From DATIKM01 sp035477595 (GTDB taxonomy: Bacteria; Armatimonadota; Chthonomonadetes; Chthonomonadales; CAJBBX01): a stretch of 23,099 nucleotides of DNA. A program made the position numbers and the translations under genes. Shown one piece after another: positions 15,026 through 22,232 of the stretch (its first letter is position 1; each line of letters starts with the position of its first letter). The stretch is taken from positions 1 to 23,099 of the forward strand of contig DATIKM010000021.1 of NCBI GenBank assembly GCA_035477595.1, read 5' to 3'. The notes beneath the pieces are model-generated. The model was not told the origin of the DNA. It was given only the letters and a program-made list of their open reading frames with translations, and made no database searches.

Positions 15026-15688
15026 TCAGCCGCTGCAGGGCCTCAGGTGCCGCTTGCCCTCCGGCGCGTGGCACCGCGGGCACTGGCCCGGCCCGGGCCA
15101 GACCTCGGACAGACGCACGGCCTCGACCCCGGCGGGAGCGCCGTAGCGCACGCCCAACTGGGGCGAGTCGGCGGGGGCCGGCTCGTCCATCTCGGGCGCG
15201 AACTGCGTCCCAAAACCCGCCACGGCCAGCGCCCGCGCGATCGCGCCGGTCTCGGCCTTCTCGACCCACCCGGCGGGGAAGTCCTGCCGCGTCTCCGTCT
15301 TGATGCCGGTGGCGACCACGCGGCCTGCCTCGCTCGTGACGACTGCCTGAACCGTGGCGAAGCCGGCCTCCTGACCGCCCTCGAGCATTCGCGTCTCGAT
15401 TCCCCAGTCCGGGCACTCGTCGCGGAACCATACGAGGCGCTGTGCCGCCGGCAGGTAGACGCGCCCGCCCTGCAGCCGGACCAGGCACCGCGCCACGTAG
15501 TCTGGCATGCGCCGGCGGCCTGCGGCCTGGTCGGGGCACTCGCGGGCCTCGCCGATCGAGTCGGCGCCCTCCGCCGGCCCGGTGGTCATGGCCCCGCTGG
15601 AAACCACCGCCGGCGCCGGGTCGTCCGGCGATGCGGCGGCTCGCCGCCTGCGGCCTGCGGCGAGAGGCTGTCCTGGGTTCGTCGCCAT
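15026..15688 (-). CDS. Rad52/DdrA- or ERF-like conserved protein, possible single-strand annealing factor
   Basis: This is a 220-residue protein. The first 60 residues are low-complexity and basic. The core (about 61-165) runs MPDYVARCLVRLQGG, WFRDECPDWGIETRML, a strand pair ending GRVVATGIKTETRQDFP, and GWVEKAETGAIARALAVAGF followed by GTQFA. The combination D-W-x-I-E-T, A-x-G-x-K-x-E-x-x-x-D-F-P and EKAETGAI-x-RALA-x-x-GFGTQ is what I recall from bacterial and phage DNA-annealing proteins of the Rad52/DdrA/ERF type and from unnamed cyanobacterial and Chloroflexota relatives. The C-terminus carries CPRC and a further Cys, perhaps half of a zinc ribbon. The ATG at 15688 has AGGAG eight bases upstream. 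No recombination partner or phage gene is nearby. The gene is real; the function is tentative. Confidence 0.75.
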   Translation of the reverse strand: MATNPGQPLAAGRRRRAAASPDDPAPAVVSSGAMTTGPAEGADSIGEARECPDQAAGRRRMPDYVARCLVRLQGGRVYLPAAQRLVWFRDECPDWGIETRMLEGGQEAGFATVQAVVTSEAGRVVATGIKTETRQDFPAGWVEKAETGAIARALAVAGFGTQFAPEMDEPAPADSPQLGVRYGAPAGVEAVRLSEVWPGPGQCPRCHAPEGKRHLRPCSG

Positions 15689-15810
15689 CGAAGCATCTCC
15701 TGTAGGGTCGCGCGCGGCATGCGATACCGGCAGCGGCAGGACTGCGGGCTCGCGCGACCGAACCCTCCCATGCGCTGGTGTGCCGGCGCAATGGAAGGAG
15801 GGCCGCACGG
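15689..15810. other. Divergent intergenic region with a spaced inverted repeat
   Basis: This 122-base gap must hold promoters for the minus-strand gene at 15688 and the debranching gene at 15811. GGTCGCGCG (15706-15714) and CGCGCGACC (15751-15759) form a 9-bp inverted repeat 36 bases apart. I see no convincing -35/-10 pair in either direction. Confidence 0.35.
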
Positions 15811-17778
15811 ATGCGCCTCGACATGAGTCTCGGCCGGTCCGCGCTGCAGGACGGCTCGCGCGCGTTCGGCCTCGAGTGGCTCGCCACGAACGGCATCGGC
15901 GGCTACGCCTCGGGCTCCGTCGCCGGGGCCAGCACGCGCCGCTACCACGGGCTCCTCGTGGCGGCGGTCCGGCCGCCGGCCGAGCGCCGCGTGGCGCTTG
16001 GGCGCTGCGAGGAGACCGTGACCCACGGGGGCGCGACCGTCGAGCTGGCCGCGAACGAGTACCCCGGCGCCGTGCATCCGGCGGGCCACCTGCTTCTGGA
16101 GCGGTTCGACGCCTGGCCGGCGCCGACCTTCCTCTACCGCCTGCCGTCGGGCGCACGGGTGCGCAAGCGCGTATGGATGGAGCGAGGGGCCAACGCGGTG
16201 CACCTGGAGTACGCGCTGGAAGGGGCGCGCGCCGCCGCCACCATCGAGCTGGCGCCGCTGGTCTGCTGGAAGGACCACCACGAGCAGATGCGGTGGCGCG
16301 ACGGCTTTCCGCGCAGCGCGCTCGCGGAGGGCGCAGCACTCACCGTGGAGCTCGCCCAGGGCGCGCCCACGCTGCATCTGGTCGCGAGCGACGGCGCCTG
16401 GGCGCCTGCCGGCTGGTGGCACGAGCGCATCCAGCATGCGCGCGAGCGCGAGCGCGGGATGGACCACGAGGAGGACCTCTACTGCCCGGCCAGGCTCCGC
16501 GCGGAGTTGCGCCCCGGACAGCCGCTCACGCTCACCGCGTCGCTCGGCGCAGCGCCGCCGCCTCCGAGGTGGCAGGAGGTCGAGCGGCGGCAGCGGGCGC
16601 TTCTGCGCCAGGCCGGTGAGCCCGAGGGGATCGAGGCGGCGCTCGCCCTGGCGGCCGACGCATTCCTCGTGGACGCGTCGGAGTGCCCGGCCGCGCCCCG
16701 AAGCACGGTAATCGCGGGCTATCCGTGGTTCACCGACTGGGGGCGCGACACGATGATCGCCCTCCCCGGCCTGTGCCTGGCGACGGGGCGCCTCGGGGTC
16801 GCGCGCGAGATCCTGCTCGACTTCTCCCGCATCGTTAGCGAGGGCATGATCCCCAACCGCTTTCCGGACCGAGGCGAGGCGCCCGAGTTCAACACCGTGG
16901 ACGCAACGCTCTGGTTCCTCGAGGCGGCCCGGGCGACCATCGATGTGGACCCCGAGGGCGCCGCGCTCGCCCGCGACCTCTACCCGACCTTGCGCGAAAT
17001 CGTGGAGGGCCACCTGCGCGGCACGCGCTACGGCATCCGCGTCGACCCCGAGGATGGCCTGATCCGCGCTGGAGAGCCTGGCGCGCAGCTCACCTGGATG
17101 GATGTCAAGGTGGGCGACTGGGTGGTCACGCCCCGGATCGGCAAGCCGGTGGAGATCGCCGCGCTCTGGTACAGCGGTCTGCGGGTGATGGAGCGCCTGG
17201 CGTCGGTCGTCGGGGAGGATCCGGCTCCCTACAGTGGGCTGGCGGACCGCGCTCGCGAGGGCTTCCGGCGCCGCTTCCTGCGGCCTGACGGGCTCGGGCT
17301 CTGGGATGTGGTCGGCGACGACGGCTCGCCAGACGCCAGCCTGCGGCCCAACCAGATCGTGGCCGCGTCGCTCGTCCACTCGCCCCTCGGACTGGACGAG
17401 CGTCGGCGCGTGGTCGATGTGGTGCAGCGCGATCTCCTGACGCCGCTGGGTCTGCGCACGCTCGCTCCCTCGGATCCGGCATACAGGCCCCGCTACGCGG
17501 GCGGCGTATGGGAGCGGGACGGCGCGTACCACCAGGGCACGGTCTGGCCGTGGCTGCTGGGGCCCTTCGCCGAGGCCCACTGGCGGGCGTACGGCGACGC
17601 GGGCGCCGCGCGCTCGCTCTTCGCCGGGCTCGATGCGCACATGCGGGAGGCCGGCGTGGGGAGCGTGTCGGAGGTGTTCGACGCGGAGCCGCCGCACACG
17701 CCCGGCGGGTGCTTAGCGCAGGCGTGGAGCGTGGCGGAGCCGCTGCGCGTGCTGCGGATGCTGCGTAAGGAGGCGTAG
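15811..17778 (+). CDS. Glycogen debranching enzyme, amylo-alpha-1,6-glucosidase (GH133)
   Basis: This 655-residue cytoplasmic enzyme is expected to hydrolyse alpha-1,6 branch glucoses in glycogen. The N-terminal beta domain opens with FGLEWLATNGIGGYASGSVA and STRRYHGLLVA, the standard GDE_N signature. The C-terminal (alpha/alpha)6 domain has GYPWFTDWGRDTMIALPGL (from residue 303), IPNRFPDRGEAPEFNTVDAT, LTWMDVKVGDWVVTPRIGKP, LRPNQIVAAS, YHQGTVWPWLLGPF and a closing GG-x-x-AQAWSVAEPLRVL. Length and motif order match the family fully. The ATG at 15811 follows AAGGAGGG; an ATG at 15823 would also fit the frame. No other glycogen gene is in the window, so it stands alone here, divergent from the Rad52-like gene. 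Confidence 0.95.
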   Translation: MRLDMSLGRSALQDGSRAFGLEWLATNGIGGYASGSVAGASTRRYHGLLVAAVRPPAERRVALGRCEETVTHGGATVELAANEYPGAVHPAGHLLLERFDAWPAPTFLYRLPSGARVRKRVWMERGANAVHLEYALEGARAAATIELAPLVCWKDHHEQMRWRDGFPRSALAEGAALTVELAQGAPTLHLVASDGAWAPAGWWHERIQHARERERGMDHEEDLYCPARLRAELRPGQPLTLTASLGAAPPPPRWQEVERRQRALLRQAGEPEGIEAALALAADAFLVDASECPAAPRSTVIAGYPWFTDWGRDTMIALPGLCLATGRLGVAREILLDFSRIVSEGMIPNRFPDRGEAPEFNTVDATLWFLEAARATIDVDPEGAALARDLYPTLREIVEGHLRGTRYGIRVDPEDGLIRAGEPGAQLTWMDVKVGDWVVTPRIGKPVEIAALWYSGLRVMERLASVVGEDPAPYSGLADRAREGFRRRFLRPDGLGLWDVVGDDGSPDASLRPNQIVAASLVHSPLGLDERRRVVDVVQRDLLTPLGLRTLAPSDPAYRPRYAGGVWERDGAYHQGTVWPWLLGPFAEAHWRAYGDAGAARSLFAGLDAHMREAGVGSVSEVFDAEPPHTPGGCLAQAWSVAEPLRVLRMLRKEA

Positions 17779-17810
17779 CCCGGCCGGAGGTCATCCCCCA
17801 GCCGGGCTGC
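17775..17810. terminator. Hairpin at the end of the debranching enzyme gene
   Basis: AGCCCGGC (17777-17784) pairs with GCCGGGCT (17801-17808). It begins inside the stop codon region, with a 16-base loop and no T tract. Confidence 0.45.
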
Positions 17811-17828
17811 GGTGCGAAGCTGCAACGA

Positions 17829-17858
17829 GCCGGCGCGCTCGACCTCGGGCGCGCCGGC
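17829..17858. terminator. Hairpin between convergent genes
   Basis: GCCGGCGCGC (17829-17838) pairs perfectly with GCGCGCCGGC (17849-17858) around a 10-base loop. It lies 24 bases past the stop of the minus-strand DUF4091 gene and probably serves it as terminator. Confidence 0.5.
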
Positions 17859-17882
17859 CCAGACGCTTGCTCTCGCCGGGCG

Positions 17883-20800
17883 CTACTGCGCGCCCAGCGC
17901 CTCGATGGCCCGCGCGAGCGCCTCGCGGTGGCGGTACAGCAGGCGCGGATCAGTCGTGAAGGTTACCAGGTCACGGGTGATGGTAGGAGGCACCGTCAGG
18001 AGCCGTCGCGCGGCGGCGGTGCGGGACCTCGGCATCCCAGCCCTTTCGGCTTGCTCGATCCGCTCCCGCAGGAGCCGGAAGTACTCCCAGTCCTCGACGC
18101 CCTCGCCGAGCATCTCCCACCGCAGCGACTCATACGGCGCCTCCAGGAACTCTGTCGTGCGATCGCGCTCCGGGTCGCGGTTGGCCGGGTAGAAGAACCG
18201 GCCATCCCCGTTGCCCCACATTCCGCCCTCCGGGGTATACGCCATCGGGTCCGCCCACGGGTTCTGCATGCGGTCGCCGAACACGGGGCTGGACCACCAG
18301 GTCGTCTCCCAGATCAGGATTCCGTCCACCTGGTTCTGCCAGGTCTGCCAGAGCCACATCCGCAGCTCGATGGCCGGCTTGTCGATGAACAGCGTGCAGT
18401 AGGGCTCCTTCGGCACGGTGCAGACGTACCACCACACCTCCTCGCCAAGCCGCTGGCGAGCGGCCGCCGCCGCGCGTCTGAACTCGGGAGTCATCGGACA
18501 CCAGAGCTGCACATGTCCGAAAAGCGGCGTCTCGAACTGCTCGGTCATCATCCGCTTGAGGCGAGGAAAGTACTTCGCCAGGCGGCGGCTGCCTTCCTGA
18601 ACGATCGGGTAGTCCGCCACCTCCGGCTCATCGTACCAGTAGACATACGCCTTGTGGAGCCACCCGTTGCGTTCCAGGTGCTCCTCGAGCTGACGGCCGT
18701 AGTCCGTCATCAGCCGGCTGTACTCAGGCGTACCCGCCGCGTAGCCGAAGAAGTCGCCCTGGTTGAAGTTCGGGTAGCGGCCGCTGGGCAGCCCGTGGAC
18801 CGTCACCGCGAAGGAGTTGAACCCGAGGCCATCGAGGTAGCGGCGGGCGGCCCGGTCGAACTCGGTGAAGTCCAGGCGCACTTCGGGGCGCCGCTCCGCT
18901 TCGAAGCTGCCGTCCGCCACCAGGTTCACGCCGTCGTTGTCGCGCTCGAGGTTCACATCGTCGAACCACGCGACGCCCGTCTGCTCGCCTGCCTCCGACC
19001 ACAGGCATGGACGCAGCGCGATGCGGACGAACCGCGCATCGGGCGGAATGCGGTCCGTGATGTCTACGGACTCGCTGAGCCAGTTGCGGTCCCCTGTGCG
19101 GACCAGGTCGATGTTGCGCCCGGACATCCACCGCCGGGCGCTGTCGTAGCTCCCCACCGTCACCTGGTACTGCTGGCCGTAGCGATCGGTCTTGGCCAAC
19201 CACGAGAGCCGGTACCGCCGCCCCGGCTCGACCGGGATCAGGTCCACGGAGTTCACGGTCACCGAGGCGCTCGTCTGGTCGTCCACGACACGCAGGCTCC
19301 ACCGCCCCGACATGATCCGCGAGCCGTCCTGAGCGCCTCCCGTCCAGTACAACCCGGCGATGGAGACCCTGTAGGGCGCGAGGGCCATCGGGTCGTAGGG
19401 GTTGAGGCGCCGCCTTGCGAACGAGCGCATCGTCGCGTCCCACACCTTCTCCAGCGCCTCAGGCGTTCGCAGGTTGTGGTAGCGCTGGATCATGGCGGGG
19501 TTGACGCCGAACCCCGACCGGAGGGCTGTGCGCTCGGGCAGGGCGAAGTTCCACACGCGCAGCCGGATCGGCGCTCTGGCGCTCCAGCGCGCCCCTCGCA
19601 GGAGCACGGATCCCGAGTACTCGCCGGCCGGCGCGTTGGGAGGCACCGTCACCGTGATCCAGAGAGCGTTCTGCCTGCCTGCTCGGGGGCGCCACGGCCC
19701 CTTCAGGGGCGCCAGCGGGTCCGGCCAGTCGCCGACGACGCCCGTGCGATCGGTGGGGACGCGGACGCGCACCGTCACCACCTCGCGCACCTCCACCGCG
19801 CTCGCCGGGATTGAGGCGCCGCGGGGGCCCGTGAGCGCCGTGGCGGAGACCTGGATCGGGCCCGGGTCCGAGCGAGGCCGCAACACGAGCTGCGCGTGCT
19901 CCCGCTCGCGCCTGGCGGCCTGCATCCGGATGGCGGCGCCCGGCGCCGGCATGCCGGCTGGCGTCGCACGCCCAGGCCACACCTTCCGGGTCGCCTCGCA
20001 CCACCACAGGTCGGCGCCAGCCGGAGCCGGCAGCCGGTACCCGAAGTCCTGCGCGAAGAGGGCCGACACATGCTGCTCCGTCGTCGCCAGATACACCGGC
20101 CGGGCGCGCTCGCCGTCGAGCCAGACGCAGGCGATGGTGAGGCGCGTCTGCCCGGTGCTCGTCCAGCGATAGGGCACGCGGATCAACGCCTCCCCCCTCA
20201 CGGCGGAGATCGTGCTGAAGTTGGCGGTGCGCCCCGCTCCTGCGATCGTTAGCGAGACACTGGCGTGACCGGCGGCGCTCCGCGGTGCGCGCACCCTGAG
20301 CTGCAGCGCATCGTCCGGGCCGGCGACGCCCAGGCTGCCCAGGTCCTCCACCCGCACGGTGACGTGCGGGTCGTCACGATGGACATCGGCGTAGCTTGTC
20401 GCGCCAACGGCGTCGGGCAGGGCGCGCTCCAGCCTCGCCGTGTAGCGCAGCGCGTCGACCTGGAACGCTCCGGGCGCCGAGTTGCCCGCCGCGTCTATGG
20501 CCCCTTCGCCGCGCAGGCGTAGCCAGACCTCGCGCGCCGGGAATAGCGCCTGCGGCACTTCCAGCGTGCGGCGGCCCAACCCCGAAAGCCGGCCAACCTC
20601 GACCCACGCGGCGCCGTCCGCGCTGGCCTCGACGACGCAGACGCCACCCAGGTGGTGGTTCACGTTAACCGCAACCTCGGCGCGGGTCTGGCGGGCCTGC
20701 GGGATGCCGAGCCGGTAGATCACCTCCGAACCGCTTCCGAACACCCAGCGGTTCGAGTTGAAGGGCGCGGTGTGGCTCGCAAGCGTGCGCGCGGTGTTCG

Positions 20801-21353
20801 ACCCCTCCTCGAGGAGTGGCGCCGTGAACTCGTACTCGGTCCCGCTTACGGACTCGCCCGCCCCCAGAACCAGGCCGCCGGAACGCCGGTGAAGGACCTC
20901 GACGGGCGCGAGCGAGAAGTCCGAGAACAGCACCGTGCCTCGCAAGTGCCACTGCCCCAGCCGCGCGAATGCGGTCGTGACATCGCGCGGGGTGGTGAAC
21001 ACGAAGGTGTGCCACCGCCACTCCTGCGACGCGCCGAAATCGCGGTTGCATACATCGAGGCCGGAGACCACGGTGTGCGTTGAGGAGCCAGGCAGGACGC
21101 GGGCCCTGAAGCGCACGCGATAGGCGGCTCCCGGGCGAAGGCCGGGCACGCTCCGCCGCCAGTAGCTCAGGTCGCTGCCGGTGCCGGTGAGCGATACCAG
21201 GCCGGCCCGTGCGTAATGGCGACCCGGGCCGCCCTCTGCGCGCCATCCCTCTGCGCTGCCCACATCGTTCGTGAACGTCGACTGGAGCCTCTGCGCATCG
21301 GCGCCGGCGCCGATCGCCGCAAGCAGCAGCGCGACGAGTGTCGCGTTACGCAT
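17883..21353 (-). CDS. Secreted DUF4091/GH123-like glycoside hydrolase with carbohydrate-binding-type modules
   Basis: This is a 1156-residue exported protein. The signal peptide is RNATLVALLLAAIGAGADAQ. Two beta-sandwich regions follow (about 25-170 and 185-310), then a GH123 N-terminal-type sandwich that includes RMQAARREREHAQLVLRP and NALWITVTVPPNAPAGEYSG. A TIM barrel begins near LNPYDPMALAPY (about 650). AYVYWYDEPEVADYP holds the neighbouring acidic pair Asp908-Glu909 that GH123 uses for substrate-assisted catalysis on N-acetylhexosaminides. The C-terminal RWEMLGEGVEDWEYFRLL is the usual DUF4091 ending. Residues about 662-818 form a carbohydrate-binding-like insertion in the barrel. The ATG at 21353 follows AGGAGGAG. 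It lies 34 bases behind the GNAT gene, so the two are probably co-transcribed. N-acetylgalactosamine specificity is only inferred from GH123. Confidence 0.85.
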   Translation of the reverse strand: MRNATLVALLLAAIGAGADAQRLQSTFTNDVGSAEGWRAEGGPGRHYARAGLVSLTGTGSDLSYWRRSVPGLRPGAAYRVRFRARVLPGSSTHTVVSGLDVCNRDFGASQEWRWHTFVFTTPRDVTTAFARLGQWHLRGTVLFSDFSLAPVEVLHRRSGGLVLGAGESVSGTEYEFTAPLLEEGSNTARTLASHTAPFNSNRWVFGSGSEVIYRLGIPQARQTRAEVAVNVNHHLGGVCVVEASADGAAWVEVGRLSGLGRRTLEVPQALFPAREVWLRLRGEGAIDAAGNSAPGAFQVDALRYTARLERALPDAVGATSYADVHRDDPHVTVRVEDLGSLGVAGPDDALQLRVRAPRSAAGHASVSLTIAGAGRTANFSTISAVRGEALIRVPYRWTSTGQTRLTIACVWLDGERARPVYLATTEQHVSALFAQDFGYRLPAPAGADLWWCEATRKVWPGRATPAGMPAPGAAIRMQAARREREHAQLVLRPRSDPGPIQVSATALTGPRGASIPASAVEVREVVTVRVRVPTDRTGVVGDWPDPLAPLKGPWRPRAGRQNALWITVTVPPNAPAGEYSGSVLLRGARWSARAPIRLRVWNFALPERTALRSGFGVNPAMIQRYHNLRTPEALEKVWDATMRSFARRRLNPYDPMALAPYRVSIAGLYWTGGAQDGSRIMSGRWSLRVVDDQTSASVTVNSVDLIPVEPGRRYRLSWLAKTDRYGQQYQVTVGSYDSARRWMSGRNIDLVRTGDRNWLSESVDITDRIPPDARFVRIALRPCLWSEAGEQTGVAWFDDVNLERDNDGVNLVADGSFEAERRPEVRLDFTEFDRAARRYLDGLGFNSFAVTVHGLPSGRYPNFNQGDFFGYAAGTPEYSRLMTDYGRQLEEHLERNGWLHKAYVYWYDEPEVADYPIVQEGSRRLAKYFPRLKRMMTEQFETPLFGHVQLWCPMTPEFRRAAAAARQRLGEEVWWYVCTVPKEPYCTLFIDKPAIELRMWLWQTWQNQVDGILIWETTWWSSPVFGDRMQNPWADPMAYTPEGGMWGNGDGRFFYPANRDPERDRTTEFLEAPYESLRWEMLGEGVEDWEYFRLLRERIEQAERAGMPRSRTAAARRLLTVPPTITRDLVTFTTDPRLLYRHREALARAIEALGAQ

Positions 21354-21387
21354 GGATCACTCCTCCTCGAGCGGTGCGAGCCGGCCT

Positions 21388-21966
21388 CTAGCCATCGGCG
21401 CCCAAAAGGGCGCTGCGCTCCATGCACATCAGGTGCTCCGCGTGCAGCTCACCCGCGACCTGCACGCGCTTCACGAACGCGAACCCGGCCCTCTCGTAGC
21501 AGCGGATGGCCGCGACGTTGGTCTCGTCGGGTCCCACGTGGCAGCAGTCAGCCTCCGTCTCGACGAAGACGACCTCCGCCATGAAACGGCGCAGCATAGG
21601 CGCGCCCAGACCGCGGTGGAGGTAGTCCTGGTCCCCGATGAAGAGATCGAGCCCCGCGGAGCAGGGGCAGACCCGAATCTGCCGGCTGTACTCCGGGTAG
21701 TCCCGTATCAGATAGTACTGCAGGTAGGCGACGGGGTGGTCATCGTAGAGCGCAAGAAACGCGTGCGTCGGCAGGCCGCCCGCGATGTAGGGCCGGTAGT
21801 GCTCCACCACCTCGTGGTAGCCCATGTCGCGGCGTGCGAACCACTGGCGCGGCGGCCCGCTCGAGAGCCACTGGTGCAGCAGCGGCAGGTCGCCGAGGCA
21901 CAGCCGGCGAAACGCCAGCCGCGAAGCGTCGAGGGGCGCCGTCACGTCCGCCGTCACGTCAGCCAT
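21388..21966 (-). CDS. GNAT-family N-acetyltransferase, AAC(6')-Ib-like
   Basis: This 192-residue cytoplasmic acyltransferase would move an acetyl group from acetyl-CoA to an amine. It reads FRRLCLGDLPLLHQWLSS at the N-terminus, AFLALYDDHPVAYLQYYLI in the middle, the acetyl-CoA loop region GDQDYLHRGLGAPMLRRF, and VGPDETNVAAIRCYERAGF near the end. This order and spacing are those of the aminoglycoside 6'-N-acetyltransferase/siderophore-acyltransferase branch of GNAT. That does not show resistance: chromosomal members often act on other amines. The only in-frame ATG near the domain is at 21966, with a weak GGTGG-type ribosome binding site; the next bases contain a 12-base duplication (GACGTGACGGCG). 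It precedes the GH123-like gene by 34 bases. Confidence 0.9.
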   Translation of the reverse strand: MADVTADVTAPLDASRLAFRRLCLGDLPLLHQWLSSGPPRQWFARRDMGYHEVVEHYRPYIAGGLPTHAFLALYDDHPVAYLQYYLIRDYPEYSRQIRVCPCSAGLDLFIGDQDYLHRGLGAPMLRRFMAEVVFVETEADCCHVGPDETNVAAIRCYERAGFAFVKRVQVAGELHAEHLMCMERSALLGADG

Positions 21967-22094
21967 CCGTCACCACCGCCATGCGCGAGACCGCCTGGGC
22001 TCATCCCGGCCATGCGACCCCGGGCGCTGCCCCGCTTGGCGTCCCAGCACTCGAGCGGGGCCACAGGGTCTCTCATATCGGCATTGTGGCGCGA

Positions 22095-22232
22095 ATGTGC
22101 GCCTTCCTGCGTTCCCAGACGGCGCCGCCGGGCGAGTGCGTGGCAGTCGCAGGACTCGGCGCGCTGCTGGCGAACCTGAGAGACGACAAACACGAGCGCC
22201 GACGCTCTCCGCGAAAGGACCGCAGGCCATGA
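22095..22232 (+). CDS. Possible small ORF overlapping the isomerase start (leader peptide?)
   Basis: This 45-codon frame begins ATG at 22095 (MCAFLRSQTAPPGECVAVAG) and ends with a basic stretch (KHERRRSPRKDRRP). Its TGA at 22230-22232 overlaps the isomerase ATG as ATGA. There is no clear ribosome binding site and no recognised family. It may be chance in GC-rich DNA or a coupled leader peptide. Confidence 0.2.
   Translation: MCAFLRSQTAPPGECVAVAGLGALLANLRDDKHERRRSPRKDRRP

Noticed and set aside
14763..15896. 377-codon minus-strand frame spanning the end of purA and the Rad52-like gene
   Set aside because: It is Arg/Gly/Pro-rich in a different frame from the conserved protein at 15026-15688, and it overlaps two supported genes.
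15586..17697. 703-codon minus-strand frame opposite the debranching enzyme
   Set aside because: The plus strand encodes a complete GH133 protein with all family motifs; the antisense frame has no family resemblance.
17928..19814. 628-codon plus-strand frame opposite the GH123-like gene
   Set aside because: Low-information composition, no motif, and it lies fully within a real minus-strand gene.
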